Shown in pieces: positions 25,583-33,518 of a stretch of 64,000 bases of DNA (its first letter is position 1; each line of letters opens with the position of its first letter). The notes below the pieces were generated by a model. The model was not told the origin of the DNA and did not search any database. It saw only the letters and a list, made by a program, of their open reading frames with translations. The position numbers were made by a program, and so were the translations under genes. This DNA is from Tepidibacter aestuarii (lineage in GTDB: Bacteria; Bacillota; Clostridia; Peptostreptococcales; Peptostreptococcaceae), in NCBI RefSeq assembly GCF_934924865.1, contig NZ_OW235315.1:1736001-1800000 (forward strand), given 5' to 3'.

Positions 25583-26593
25583 ATGTTAGAGAGATTAGTA
25601 ATACCTACAGGATATGAACCTAAATTAGGACTTAAAGAAACAGAGATTGCCATAAAACAAATAAAGGACTTTTTCCAAATAAACTTATCAGATAGATTGA
25701 ACTTAACTAGGGTATCAGCACCATTATTTGTAAAACCTGAATCAGGCCTTAATGACAACTTAAATGGTGTAGAAAGACCAGTATCATTCGATGTTAGAGG
25801 AGACAATCATTCAGAAGCAGAGATAGTACATTCTTTAGCTAAGTGGAAGAGAATGGCTTTAGCTAGATATAAATTCGATGTACATGAAGGCCTATATACA
25901 GATATGAACGCTATAAGAAGAGATGAGGATTTAGATAACTTACACTCAATTTATGTAGATCAATGGGATTGGGAAAAAATTATAACAAAAGAGGATAGAA
26001 GTGAGATGTATCTAAAGAATATAGTTAACACTATATTCAGTGTTTTTAAAGAAACAGAACAACGTATGTATGAATTATATGATATAGAAAAAATTCTTCC
26101 TGAAGAAATTTTCTTTATAACATCACAAGAATTAGAAGATAAGTACCCAGGACTTACTTCTAAAGAAAGAGAATCTGCAATTGCAAAAGAAAAAGGCGCT
26201 GTATTCATAATGAAAATAGGAGATCTTTTAAAATCAGGAGAAAAACACGATGGAAGAGCACCGGATTATGATGATTGGGAATTAAATGGAGATATAATAT
26301 TCTGGAATCCTGTATTAGAGAGAGAGTTTGAACTTTCTTCAATGGGAATAAGAGTAGATAAAAAAGCTTTAGAGAAGCAACTTTCTTTAGCTGGTTGTGA
26401 ATCAAGAAAAGAATTTGAGTTCCATAAAATGTTGCTAGAAGATAAATTACCATTGACAATTGGTGGTGGAATAGGACAGTCTAGAATCTGTATGTTCTTT
26501 TTAAGAAAAGCTCATATAGGAGAAGTTCAAGCTTCTATTTGGCCAAAAGAAATGATAGAGAAATGTGAAGAAGAAAATATATTCTTATTATAA
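25583..26593 (+). CDS. asnA: Aspartate-ammonia ligase
   Basis: A 336-aa ammonia-dependent asparagine synthetase, which makes asparagine from aspartate, ammonia and ATP. It has the class II aminoacyl-tRNA-synthetase-like fold; telling segments are [44 protein letters not shown], and [14 protein letters not shown] near the end. Length is normal for the family. AGGAGG lies 13 bases before ATG. It is the only gene of the T-box transcript and is followed by a very long terminator palindrome. Confidence 0.97.
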   Translation: MLERLVIPTGYEPKLGLKETEIAIKQIKDFFQINLSDRLNLTRVSAPLFVKPESGLNDNLNGVERPVSFDVRGDNHSEAEIVHSLAKWKRMALARYKFDVHEGLYTDMNAIRRDEDLDNLHSIYVDQWDWEKIITKEDRSEMYLKNIVNTIFSVFKETEQRMYELYDIEKILPEEIFFITSQELEDKYPGLTSKERESAIAKEKGAVFIMKIGDLLKSGEKHDGRAPDYDDWELNGDIIFWNPVLEREFELSSMGIRVDKKALEKQLSLAGCESRKEFEFHKMLLEDKLPLTIGGGIGQSRICMFFLRKAHIGEVQASIWPKEMIEKCEEENIFLL

Positions 26594-26623
26594 AAAAATA
26601 GGTAAGAAGTTAAGACACTATAT

Positions 26624-26687
26624 AAAAAAGAAAAAGGATATTAAGAAAGGTAATATATTACCTTTCTTAATATCCTTTTTCTTTTTT
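26624..26687. terminator. 64-bp perfect palindrome, bidirectional terminator
   Basis: Arms of 32 bases meet at 26655/26656 with no unpaired loop; the core is AAAGGATATTAAGAAAGG and its complement, and both ends carry A/T runs. It serves asnA on one side and the DUF421/DUF4363 pair on the other. Confidence 0.88.
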
Positions 26688-26701
26688 TATAATTTTAGAT
26701 A

Positions 26702-27085
26702 TTATAATATATTTGTAAGTGTTAGTTTTTCATTTTCAGATATTAGTTCGAAAAATTTCTTGAGGGATTGTAATTGTTCGTGGGATAGAGATATATTTTT
26801 AAGTTCAATATTTTTTATAAGTTTTGCCATGGCAATATCAATATTATCAATTTCATGATGATCCAACAAAACACTCCATTTATATCTAACATTATCCCAC
26901 TTCTTATCAATCTTCATAAATTCATCACGTGCCTTTTTCCAATTGTTTTTATCTATATTATCAGATATAGAGTTTATTGAATTTATAAATTCAATACAAC
27001 TATCATCTATATAATGACTGTATATATAATTCCAAGAAACTATTATAATAACGGCAGCTATTATAGATATAATAAAAGGTTTCAT
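26702..27085 (-). CDS. DUF4363 family protein
   Basis: A 127-aa protein with one N-terminal membrane helix (about 4-22) and a helical extracytoplasmic part with WKKARDEFMKIDKKWD, the typical DUF4363 segment. It follows the DUF421 gene by one base, a pairing common in Clostridia and Bacilli, and probably forms a membrane complex with it. The function is unknown. Confidence 0.85.
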   Translation of the reverse strand: MKPFIISIIAAVIIIVSWNYIYSHYIDDSCIEFINSINSISDNIDKNNWKKARDEFMKIDKKWDNVRYKWSVLLDHHEIDNIDIAMAKLIKNIELKNISLSHEQLQSLKKFFELISENEKLTLTNIL

Positions 27086-27772
27086 TTAAATATCTCCTTT
27101 ATTTAATTTTTTTTGTACGAAAATATCTTTACTCTCATCTATGCTGCAAAAAAACACCTCTTCTATAGTAACTATATTGTTTTGTTTTAGAATATGTTTT
27201 AACCAAGATTCATCTAGGTTAAGGTATTTCAAATTTCCGTAATTTATCTTACCGTCTATTATTAACGATGTAGGTAGCCCTTCATATATGGGAGAAACTT
27301 TAAGATCTTCGACTGTAGGTGGTCTTTTATTTGGTTTTGGAATTATACTTAAATCTCCGCTTGTTTCTAATATAGCGTATTCAATATCTTTAATTGCAGG
27401 ATAGTCTTTTATTCTCAATTGTTCTATTAGATCGTTCATATTAATTCTAAGTCGCTTAAGTTCTCTATCATTTATAATACCTTTGTTTATTAAAATACTT
27501 GGTTTTCCGCATATGAACGTTCTCGCTTTTTCACTTTTTAAATTTATGAATGATATAGTTATTTGAGCAAATGATATAGTAAAGATAGCTATAATTCCGT
27601 TAATTAAAGGAAGTTTAGTATCTTCCATAGGAAGAGCTGCAAGTTCAGCTATCATCAATGTGACTACTAACTCAAAAGGTTGCATTTCCGACAATTCTCC
27701 CTTACCCATAATGCGAACACTTATAAGTACAAATATATATAATATTAAAGTTCTAACTAGTATTATGATCAT
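27086..27772 (-). CDS. DUF421 (YetF-like) membrane protein
   Basis: A 228-aa protein with three N-terminal membrane helices (about 3-80) and a cytoplasmic alpha/beta domain. Signatures are RIMGKGELSEMQPFELVVTL (helix 1 to 2), GKPSILINKGIINDREL and LSIIPKPNKRPPT. YetF-like proteins in spore-formers include germination-linked members, but the role of this one is not known. It is the first gene of a two-gene unit with DUF4363. Confidence 0.9.
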   Translation of the reverse strand: MIIILVRTLILYIFVLISVRIMGKGELSEMQPFELVVTLMIAELAALPMEDTKLPLINGIIAIFTISFAQITISFINLKSEKARTFICGKPSILINKGIINDRELKRLRINMNDLIEQLRIKDYPAIKDIEYAILETSGDLSIIPKPNKRPPTVEDLKVSPIYEGLPTSLIIDGKINYGNLKYLNLDESWLKHILKQNNIVTIEEVFFCSIDESKDIFVQKKLNKGDI

Positions 27773-27870
27773 TTAAACATATCTCCTTATTGGCATATTA
27801 TATTAGATAGAATTTCCAATATATAAATATTTATACTTAATTTTAAATAAATACTTAAATGATAAAATTA

Positions 27871-27908
27871 AAACCCCTACGACTTTTAACAAAAAGTAGA
27901 AGGGGTTA
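27871..27908 (-). terminator. Rho-independent terminator
   Basis: Read leftward, ACCCCTTCTACTTTT pairs with AAAAGTCGTAGGGGT, with a TTTTAATTTT tail. It ends the D-threonine aldolase-like gene. Confidence 0.88.
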
Positions 27909-27963
27909 ATTTGAACTATATATACATTTAAGAGCATATCTTATTTTGATTTTAAAATAATCA

Positions 27964-29085
27964 TTATATTAAATTTGGCTTTATAGAATTACCTCTAACA
28001 TCAACATCAATTATTTTTTCCACGATATCATTTTTAAATCCAATTATATAATCAGTCATATTAGCACAAGAACATGAATGGTTAGGTATTATCTGTATCT
28101 TATCTCCGATTTTTAAATTAGTTTTTGAAGCTATTCTTATTTTTCCTACTTCTTCTGACAAACCTATAATTTCTAATTCATCATGATCTTTAACCTTACC
28201 GAATCCATTTATAAGAGAACTTGCATGAGCACCTTTATCTAAGCCTAAGCATTTGCTACCAACATCTACTATAAATAAATCATCTTTAGGTTTAGAAATT
28301 ATCGTACCTAAAACTGTTAAAGAGCATTCGTTTTCTTCGCATACATTTAATGAAAGCTGAATATTGTCATAGAATGGATAGTTTCCAGGTCTTAAAATAT
28401 TTATATTTGAATCTGTTATAACATTGAAGAATGTAGGAGTACTACCTGTTGCTACTATACTTATATCGAAAGAATTACTGATTAGATTATCTCTAGCTAT
28501 TTTTAATGATTCACTTTCTTGCTTAGATACCTCAGAAATTTCTTTACCTGATGATACACCGTAAACTTGACCTGGGTGAGTACTAATTCCTATTAATTTC
28601 AAGTTAGAATAGTTACATATTTTTTTAGCTAAATCACTTGAAGCATTAGGAGATACGCCTAATCTGTTTAAGCCACAATTGATTATGATTAGGTATTCCA
28701 TTGTTAGATTCTCTTTTTTTAGTTCGTTATCAAAAAGTCTTGCACCATCTTCTCCATCGAAACTTAAAATTATTCTAGCTTTTTTAGATAAATCAATGAC
28801 TCTTTTTATATTTGCTTTAGAAACTATGGGATATGCTAAACATATATTATCTAGTCCAGCATTAATAAAAGCTTCTGCTTCATCGATTGTGCCAACTAAA
28901 AAACCTTTTGCTCCATATTCTCTTTGCAGCTTTGCTATATATGTACTTTTGTGAGTTTTAGTCATAGGCCAAAGCTCTTTGTTGTTTTCATTACAAAGTT
29001 TTTGAACTTTTTTTAGATTGGCTTCTAAAATATCTAAATTTAATAAAAAACTAGGTGTTTGCAATTCACAAATATTCATTTTCAT
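27964..29085 (-). CDS. D-threonine aldolase / D-serine dehydratase-like enzyme
   Basis: A 373-aa fold-III PLP enzyme. The N-terminal alanine-racemase-like barrel contains the PLP lysine in WPMTKTHKSTYIA (expected Schiff-base lysine within K43-K46), CGLNRLGVS and ATGSTPTF. The C-terminal beta domain carries NHSCSCANM, the His/Cys metal site of D-threonine aldolases and DSD1-type dehydratases. It should cleave a D-3-hydroxyamino acid, giving glycine or a keto acid. It is divergently placed from an XRE-cupin regulator across 167 bases, which probably controls it. Confidence 0.88.
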   Translation of the reverse strand: MKMNICELQTPSFLLNLDILEANLKKVQKLCNENNKELWPMTKTHKSTYIAKLQREYGAKGFLVGTIDEAEAFINAGLDNICLAYPIVSKANIKRVIDLSKKARIILSFDGEDGARLFDNELKKENLTMEYLIIINCGLNRLGVSPNASSDLAKKICNYSNLKLIGISTHPGQVYGVSSGKEISEVSKQESESLKIARDNLISNSFDISIVATGSTPTFFNVITDSNINILRPGNYPFYDNIQLSLNVCEENECSLTVLGTIISKPKDDLFIVDVGSKCLGLDKGAHASSLINGFGKVKDHDELEIIGLSEEVGKIRIASKTNLKIGDKIQIIPNHSCSCANMTDYIIGFKNDIVEKIIDVDVRGNSIKPNLI

Positions 29086-29252
29086 TCCCCTTTCTATTAT
29101 AAAACTTTAAAAACATTAAATTTAATTTAAAAATAATAAATCACATTTAATATTCTAGCAATAATATTTATTATGGTCAATGTTTTAAATTATTAATTAT
29201 GATATAATTTACATTATTAAAAAAGAAGTTACAGTAAGAAAAGGAGAATTAT

Positions 29253-29807
29253 ATGAATGACATAAATGTTGGTAAAAAAATATCTGAGTATAGAAAATCA
29301 AAGAATATAACTATTACTCAATTAGCTAAAATGGCTAGTGTAACACCTTCTTTATTGAGTCAAATTGAAAAGGGAACTGCTAATCCATCTATAAATACAC
29401 TTAAAATTATTTCGAAATCCCTAGATATACCCCTATTTACATTCTTTGTTACACAGGTGGATACAAATCAGCTAATAGTACGATCGAATACGCGAAAAAA
29501 AATGATATTTCCTCAAAATAATAATCTCTCATATGAATTATTATCACCAAATTTAAATGGAGCTATTGAATTTGCCTTAATAACACTAACTACTAATTCT
29601 CAATCATCTAATGAATCTATGTCTCATGAAGGTGAGGAGGTTGCGTATGTTATAAATGGAAAAGTAAATATTCATTTAAACAACGAGGTGATTACATTGA
29701 ATGAAGGTGATAGTATAAAAATACTCCCTCATATGAAACATAAATGGGAGAATCCATATAACAAGGATGCAAATGTTATATTTGCTATTACGCCTCCATC
29801 TTTTTAA
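29253..29807 (+). CDS. XRE-family regulator with cupin domain
   Basis: A 184-aa repressor-type protein. The N-terminal helix-turn-helix (about 10-65, ITQLAKMASVTPSLLSQIEKG) is followed by a cupin domain (about 105-180, MSHEGEEVAYVINGKVNIHL and PHMKHKWENP), the layout of PuuR/SutR-like sensors of small amines or amino acids. It is divergent from the D-amino-acid lyase gene, so a D-amino acid or its product is a likely ligand. AAGGAG precedes ATG. Confidence 0.92.
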   Translation: MNDINVGKKISEYRKSKNITITQLAKMASVTPSLLSQIEKGTANPSINTLKIISKSLDIPLFTFFVTQVDTNQLIVRSNTRKKMIFPQNNNLSYELLSPNLNGAIEFALITLTTNSQSSNESMSHEGEEVAYVINGKVNIHLNNEVITLNEGDSIKILPHMKHKWENPYNKDANVIFAITPPSF

Positions 29808-29857
29808 AAAGAGGATAAAATACATTTATAGTAAAATGTATTTTATCCTCTTTTTTT
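29806..29857 (+). terminator. Rho-independent terminator
   Basis: A 22-bp stem (AAAGAGGATAAAATACATTTTA-type, split) is followed by seven T. The remaining DNA up to the tRNA genes shows only AT-rich sequence. Confidence 0.9.
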
Positions 29858-30083
29858 ATTAGTGCTATTTATTGGTTACTATAGAATAATATTTTTGAAA
29901 TTCGAGAATGAGACAGTTTCTTTTTAAAACAGATTTGATTTAATAATTTAGAATAAGCAATATTAATAGGATAACAGAAATCAAGATAAGTATAGATATA
30001 ACTCATAATGACATAGTAAGTCTTTTGCTTAATTGTTTTAAAATTTTCAATAAAAGAACTATTATAATACGATGAAAAAAAAG

Positions 30084-30112
30084 TTGACTTATGTAGAAAA
30101 AACTAGTAATAT
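30084..30112 (+). promoter_or_regulatory. Promoter of the tRNA operon
   Basis: TTGACT (30084-30089), a 17-base spacer and TAATAT (30107-30112), 25 bases before the first tRNA. Confidence 0.8.
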
Positions 30113-30136
30113 ATATACTTGTGAGTAGTCAAATAA

Positions 30137-30212
30137 GACCCATTAGCTCAGTCGGTAGAGCACCTGACTTTTAATCAGGGTGTCCCGCGTTCGAGTCGCG
30201 GATGGGTCACCA
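30137..30212 (+). tRNA. tRNA-Lys (anticodon TTT)
   Basis: A 76-base cloverleaf with encoded CCA. Acceptor arms GACCCAT and ATGGGTC pair; anticodon stem CTGAC/ATCAG-type encloses CTTTTAA with TTT; the T arm has GTTCGAGTC. Confidence 0.97.
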
Positions 30213-30218
30213 AAATTT

Positions 30219-30293
30219 GGCCCCTTGGTCAAGCGGTTAAGACACCGCCCTTTCACGGCGGTAACAGGGGTTCGATTCCCCTAGGGGTCACCA
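30219..30293 (+). tRNA. tRNA-Glu (anticodon TTC)
   Basis: A 75-base cloverleaf with encoded CCA. GGCCCCT pairs with AGGGGTC; the anticodon loop CTTTCAC gives TTC; the T arm is CAGGGGTTCGATTCCCCT. It lies six bases after tRNA-Lys in the same transcript. Confidence 0.97.
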
Positions 30294-30313
30294 ATGTCAA
30301 GGCTACATTAAAT

Positions 30314-30346
30314 AAAACCTCAAGAATTATATTCTTGAGGTTTTTT
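30314..30346 (+). terminator. Rho-independent terminator
   Basis: AAAACCTCAAGAAT pairs with ATTCTTGAGGTTTT around a TAT loop, then T residues. Confidence 0.92.
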
Positions 30347-30425
30347 ATTATTTCTAAAACTAATGCCCAGGTAGATCTCCTAAAGTAAATATACTATCAA
30401 TAAAAGCAGATAGGTAAATGTTTTG

Positions 30426-30599
30426 TTAAAGATCTTTTTTTAAACTACTCATGCTTATATATTCATTTATTAAAACATCTAATTGTTTACTTAGATTTAT
30501 TAATTCTTCATTTTTATATAAAATGTTTTGATTTGCTGTTACAGCATATATTTTTTCTCTAAGTTCATTAATTTCTTCTTTTTTGTTTATTAAATTCAT
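30426..30599 (-). CDS. Spo0E-like aspartyl-phosphate phosphatase
   Basis: A 57-aa two-helix protein of the Spo0E family: EEINELREKIYAV forms helix 1 and ELINLSKQLDVLINEY carries the family signature S-x-x-LD-x-LI. Members dephosphorylate Spo0A~P and so delay sporulation. ATG follows AAGGTGG by six bases. Upstream on the same strand, 236 bases away, a LexA box lies over an extended -10 promoter, suggesting control by DNA damage if the intervening hairpin allows read-through. Confidence 0.88.
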   Translation of the reverse strand: MNLINKKEEINELREKIYAVTANQNILYKNEELINLSKQLDVLINEYISMSSLKKDL

Positions 30600-30723
30600 G
30601 TGTCCACCTTCCCATTAAAATAGCAATCAGACCATTTTAATTACTTATTTTGTACATAATAATTAGACTGTAAAAATAAAAAAAAGTTTCATAAAAACAT
30701 ATAAAGTTTAAATATTATTCTCA

Positions 30724-30771
30724 AAAGAGGTATTTAATAGAATACAAAGTATGTAAACATAAACGCCTCTT
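30724..30771 (-). terminator. Weak hairpin in the leader upstream of the Spo0E-like gene
   Basis: Read leftward, AAGAGG-GTTTA pairs with TAAAT-CCTCTT with one mismatch, followed by only four T. It could end a short RNA made from the LexA-box promoter or attenuate the Spo0E-like transcript. Confidence 0.4.
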
Positions 30772-30834
30772 ACTCTATCAGGTTTCCAAGTGATTTTCTA
30801 TTTAGCAATAAACTTAAATTTTCTTTTCGGTAAA

Positions 30835-30860
30835 GAACATTTGTTCTTTATTGTATTATA
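30835..30860 (-). promoter_or_regulatory. LexA box on an extended -10 promoter
   Basis: GAACATTTGTTC (30835-30846) matches the GAAC-N4-GTTC pattern shared by the two lexA boxes in this window and sits in the larger palindrome AAAGAACATTTGTTCTTT with one central pair. On the minus strand TGCTATAAT ends nine bases upstream of it (TATAAT at 30860-30855), so the box covers the start point. The -35 is poor. Transcription would run towards the Spo0E-like gene. Confidence 0.7.
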
Positions 30861-30974
30861 GCATATCTTTGGAATTAAAAAAAGTAGAATAGAAGAAATT
30901 TAAATAAGAATAAATTAATATTGAACAATAGCTATATTCTTATAGTGGTTGCTATTGAATTTGCTTCAAAATAA

Positions 30975-31208
30975 AATTATTTAATAAAACTTATATTTAA
31001 TATAAAAACTCAAATTACACAAAGAAATGTTTGTATTATATTATGTCTATTACTGCCTACAGCATTAGTATTTGTTCCTGGGGATTATGAAGTAAGTGTA
31101 CGTTCTTCAACTGATGTTATAAAAGAAAATATCCTTAGAAATCAACAATATAATGAAGTGAAAAGAGTAAATATTTTTTTAGATAGCAAGAAAACAACTA
31201 ATGAATAA
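30975..31208 (+). pseudogene. Remnant of a membrane or exported protein gene
   Basis: A 77-codon open frame ends at TAA 31206-31208 and has no ATG, GTG or TTG start near its open beginning. It encodes a hydrophobic stretch (CIILCLLLPTALVFVPG) followed by a polar tail. I recognise no family. Other DNA between 30600 and 31420 shows no further coding signal. Confidence 0.3.
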
Positions 31209-31301
31209 AAATTACTGTATAAATTCTTATGATTAATATATAAAAAGCTATCAATAGTATTCTACAAACTATGGGTACAATAGTAATAGGTATATTAGAA
31301 G

Positions 31302-31349
31302 AAAAAAGGTTAATAGTTAATAAAGATTATTAACTATTAACCTTTTTTT
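31302..31349 (+). terminator. Rho-independent terminator
   Basis: AAAGGTTAATAGTTAATAA pairs exactly with TTATTAACTATTAACCTTT around a 4-base loop; T run follows. It would end whatever transcript covers the remnant upstream. Confidence 0.88.
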
Positions 31350-31419
31350 AATGTAGCATATTTTAGATTTATTTTTTGAACGAAAAGAAGTAAATTGAAT
31401 ATATTAAGGAGATACGTAA

Positions 31420-31758
31420 CTAATACATTTCACGTAGAGGGTCTTCTCCGTACTGATTAGGTCCATCAGTTCCTTTTTTTAATAATAAAAGTAGATGGAG
31501 ATATATATTATATATAGGTATTATCAGTAAAAAATAATGAGTCCCAGCTCTTTCTATATCGTGCAGTCTTTTGATTATAAGACAAATATTAATTATAGAT
31601 GCAATAATAGCTGATATTATATATATATAAACTAAAAAAGTATTCTCTGTATACTCTGTAACATGCAATAAAAACATCAGAATAAAGCTTATTAATAATG
31701 AATATCCAAAATATTTAGCACGATTTATTCGGCCTTCAAAAGTGAATAAATTTGACAT
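31420..31758 (-). CDS. DUF805 membrane protein
   Basis: A 112-aa protein with three or four membrane helices. The opening LFTFEGRINRAKYFGYSL, the RLHDIERAG motif after helix 2/3 and the end GTDGPNQYGEDP are all hallmarks of DUF805. The function of the family is unknown. The upstream AAGGTGGTTATTATATG gives a reasonable ribosome site. Confidence 0.92.
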   Translation of the reverse strand: MSNLFTFEGRINRAKYFGYSLLISFILMFLLHVTEYTENTFLVYIYIISAIIASIINICLIIKRLHDIERAGTHYFLLIIPIYNIYLHLLLLLKKGTDGPNQYGEDPLREMY

Positions 31759-31928
31759 ATAATAACCACCTTTTTATATACGTTAGATTTTTTAATATAC
31801 ATATAATATATTAATTAGCTATAAAAAATGTTAATTATATTAGAAATTGAAGTAAATTATAAAGTAGGAAATTTAACTTTAATAAATAAATTTTTAAGAT
31901 ATAACAATTGAAAAGAATAAATTTTTAA

Positions 31929-31957
31929 AAGAGAATGCAACTTATTCTCTTCTTTTT
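31929..31957 (+). terminator. Terminator in front of miaB
   Basis: AAGAGAAT pairs with ATTCTCTT, then CTTTTTTCT. No gene on this strand lies upstream, so it may terminate a short leader RNA or read-through. Confidence 0.65.
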
Positions 31958-32037
31958 TCTATATAATTTTGATATAATAAAATTTGAATCAAAAAAGCAA
32001 ATATAACAAGCTTTAAAGTAGTTAAGGAGGAATTATT

Positions 32038-33471
32038 TTGGGTAAAAGAAAACAAGTACATGTTCCTATAGAAAAAATAAGAGAACAGGATAAATATATA
32101 GAGGTTATAAAATCTCAAAATGATAGATATTTTGAAATGGCTGGAAAGAGAAAAAAACATCTTACTGTAACGTATGGTTGTCAAATGAATGAACATGATT
32201 CAGAAAAGTTAGATGCAATGTTAAACCAAATGGGATACGACAAGACGGATAAAACCGAAGAGGCAGACCTTATAATATACAATACTTGTGCTGTTAGGGA
32301 AAATGCTGAGCTTAAAGTATATGGAAATTTAGGCCATCTAAAAGTTTTAAAGGAAAAAAACCCCAATCTCGTAATTGCTGTTTGTGGCTGTATGATGCAA
32401 CAGCCTCACGTAGTTGAAGAAATAAAGAAAAAATTTAAGCATGTAAATTTAGTTTTTGGAACACATAATCTATATAGATTTGCACAGCTTCTTTCTGAAT
32501 CATTAGAAAGTGATCAAATACTTGTAGATGTTTGGGACGTAGATGGAGAGGTTGTTGAAGGATTAAGAAGCAATAGAAAATATGAATTAAAGGCATTTGT
32601 AAATATAGCTTATGGATGCAACAATTTCTGTACTTACTGTATAGTACCTTACACTAGAGGCCGTGAAAGAAGCAGAAATCCAGAAGATATAATAAAAGAA
32701 GTTAAGGATCTTGCTCAAAATGGAACTAAAGAAATAACACTATTAGGTCAAAATGTGAATTCATACGGTAATACATTTGAAACTCCATTTTCTTTTGCGA
32801 ATCTTTTAAGAGAACTTAATAAGATAGATGGAATAGAAAGAATAAGATTCATGACATCTCACCCTAAAGATTTATCTGATGATTTGATATATGCTATGAA
32901 AGAGTGCGATAAAGTATGTGAATATTTACATTTACCTATCCAATCTGGTAGCACTAAAGTTTTAAAGGAAATGAACAGAAAATATACTAAAGAAGATTAC
33001 CTATCTTTAGTAAAGAAGATAAAAGAAGAAATACCTGGAATAACTTTATCTACGGATATAATGATAGGCTTCCCCGGGGAAACAGAAGAAGATTTCTTAG
33101 ATACATTGGATGTAGTTAAAAAAGTAGAGTATGATTCCGCGTTTACATTTATATATTCAATTAGAAAAGGAACTCCAGCAGCTGATATGGAAAATCAAAT
33201 TCCTAATGATGTAAAGCATGATCGTTTTAATAGACTTCTAGAAGAGGTTAACAATATAGCTAAAGAAAAAAATATGAAGTATAAGGGTGACATTGTAGAA
33301 GTTTTAGTTGAGGGGGAAAGCAAGAATGATAGTTCGAAACTCTCTGGTAGAACTAGACATAATAAACTTGTAAACTTTGAAGGTCCAAAAGAGCTTGTAG
33401 GACAATTAGTTAATGTGAAGATAGCAGAAGTTAGAAGATTTTCTTTAAATGGAATACTTATCGAAGAATAG
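32038..33471 (+). CDS. miaB: tRNA 2-methylthio-N6-isopentenyladenosine synthase
   Basis: A 477-aa radical SAM methylthiotransferase that adds the 2-methylthio group to i6A37 of tRNAs reading U-starting codons. The UPF0004 domain has [23 protein letters not shown] and CGCMMQQ (three cluster cysteines). The radical SAM site is [21 protein letters not shown], with the sequence broken here for length: CNNFCTYC is the CX3CX2C motif. A TRAM domain ends the protein. TTG start follows AAGGAGG. The i6A substrate is made by miaA, encoded 6 kb downstream. Confidence 0.96.
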   Translation: MGKRKQVHVPIEKIREQDKYIEVIKSQNDRYFEMAGKRKKHLTVTYGCQMNEHDSEKLDAMLNQMGYDKTDKTEEADLIIYNTCAVRENAELKVYGNLGHLKVLKEKNPNLVIAVCGCMMQQPHVVEEIKKKFKHVNLVFGTHNLYRFAQLLSESLESDQILVDVWDVDGEVVEGLRSNRKYELKAFVNIAYGCNNFCTYCIVPYTRGRERSRNPEDIIKEVKDLAQNGTKEITLLGQNVNSYGNTFETPFSFANLLRELNKIDGIERIRFMTSHPKDLSDDLIYAMKECDKVCEYLHLPIQSGSTKVLKEMNRKYTKEDYLSLVKKIKEEIPGITLSTDIMIGFPGETEEDFLDTLDVVKKVEYDSAFTFIYSIRKGTPAADMENQIPNDVKHDRFNRLLEEVNNIAKEKNMKYKGDIVEVLVEGESKNDSSKLSGRTRHNKLVNFEGPKELVGQLVNVKIAEVRRFSLNGILIEE

Positions 33472-33496
33472 CACTCAAATTATGAGTGCTTTTCTT
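33470..33496 (+). terminator. Weak intergenic terminator
   Basis: AGCACTCA pairs with TGAGTGCT, followed by TTTTCTT. Partial read-through into mutS is likely as the gap is only 47 bases. Confidence 0.7.
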
Positions 33497-33518
33497 CTAA
33501 TGATTGGAGGGAGAATAT

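Noticed and set aside
31273..31332. A 20-codon ATG frame ending in the terminator stem.
   Set aside because: Too short, no ribosome site, and half of it is the terminator hairpin.
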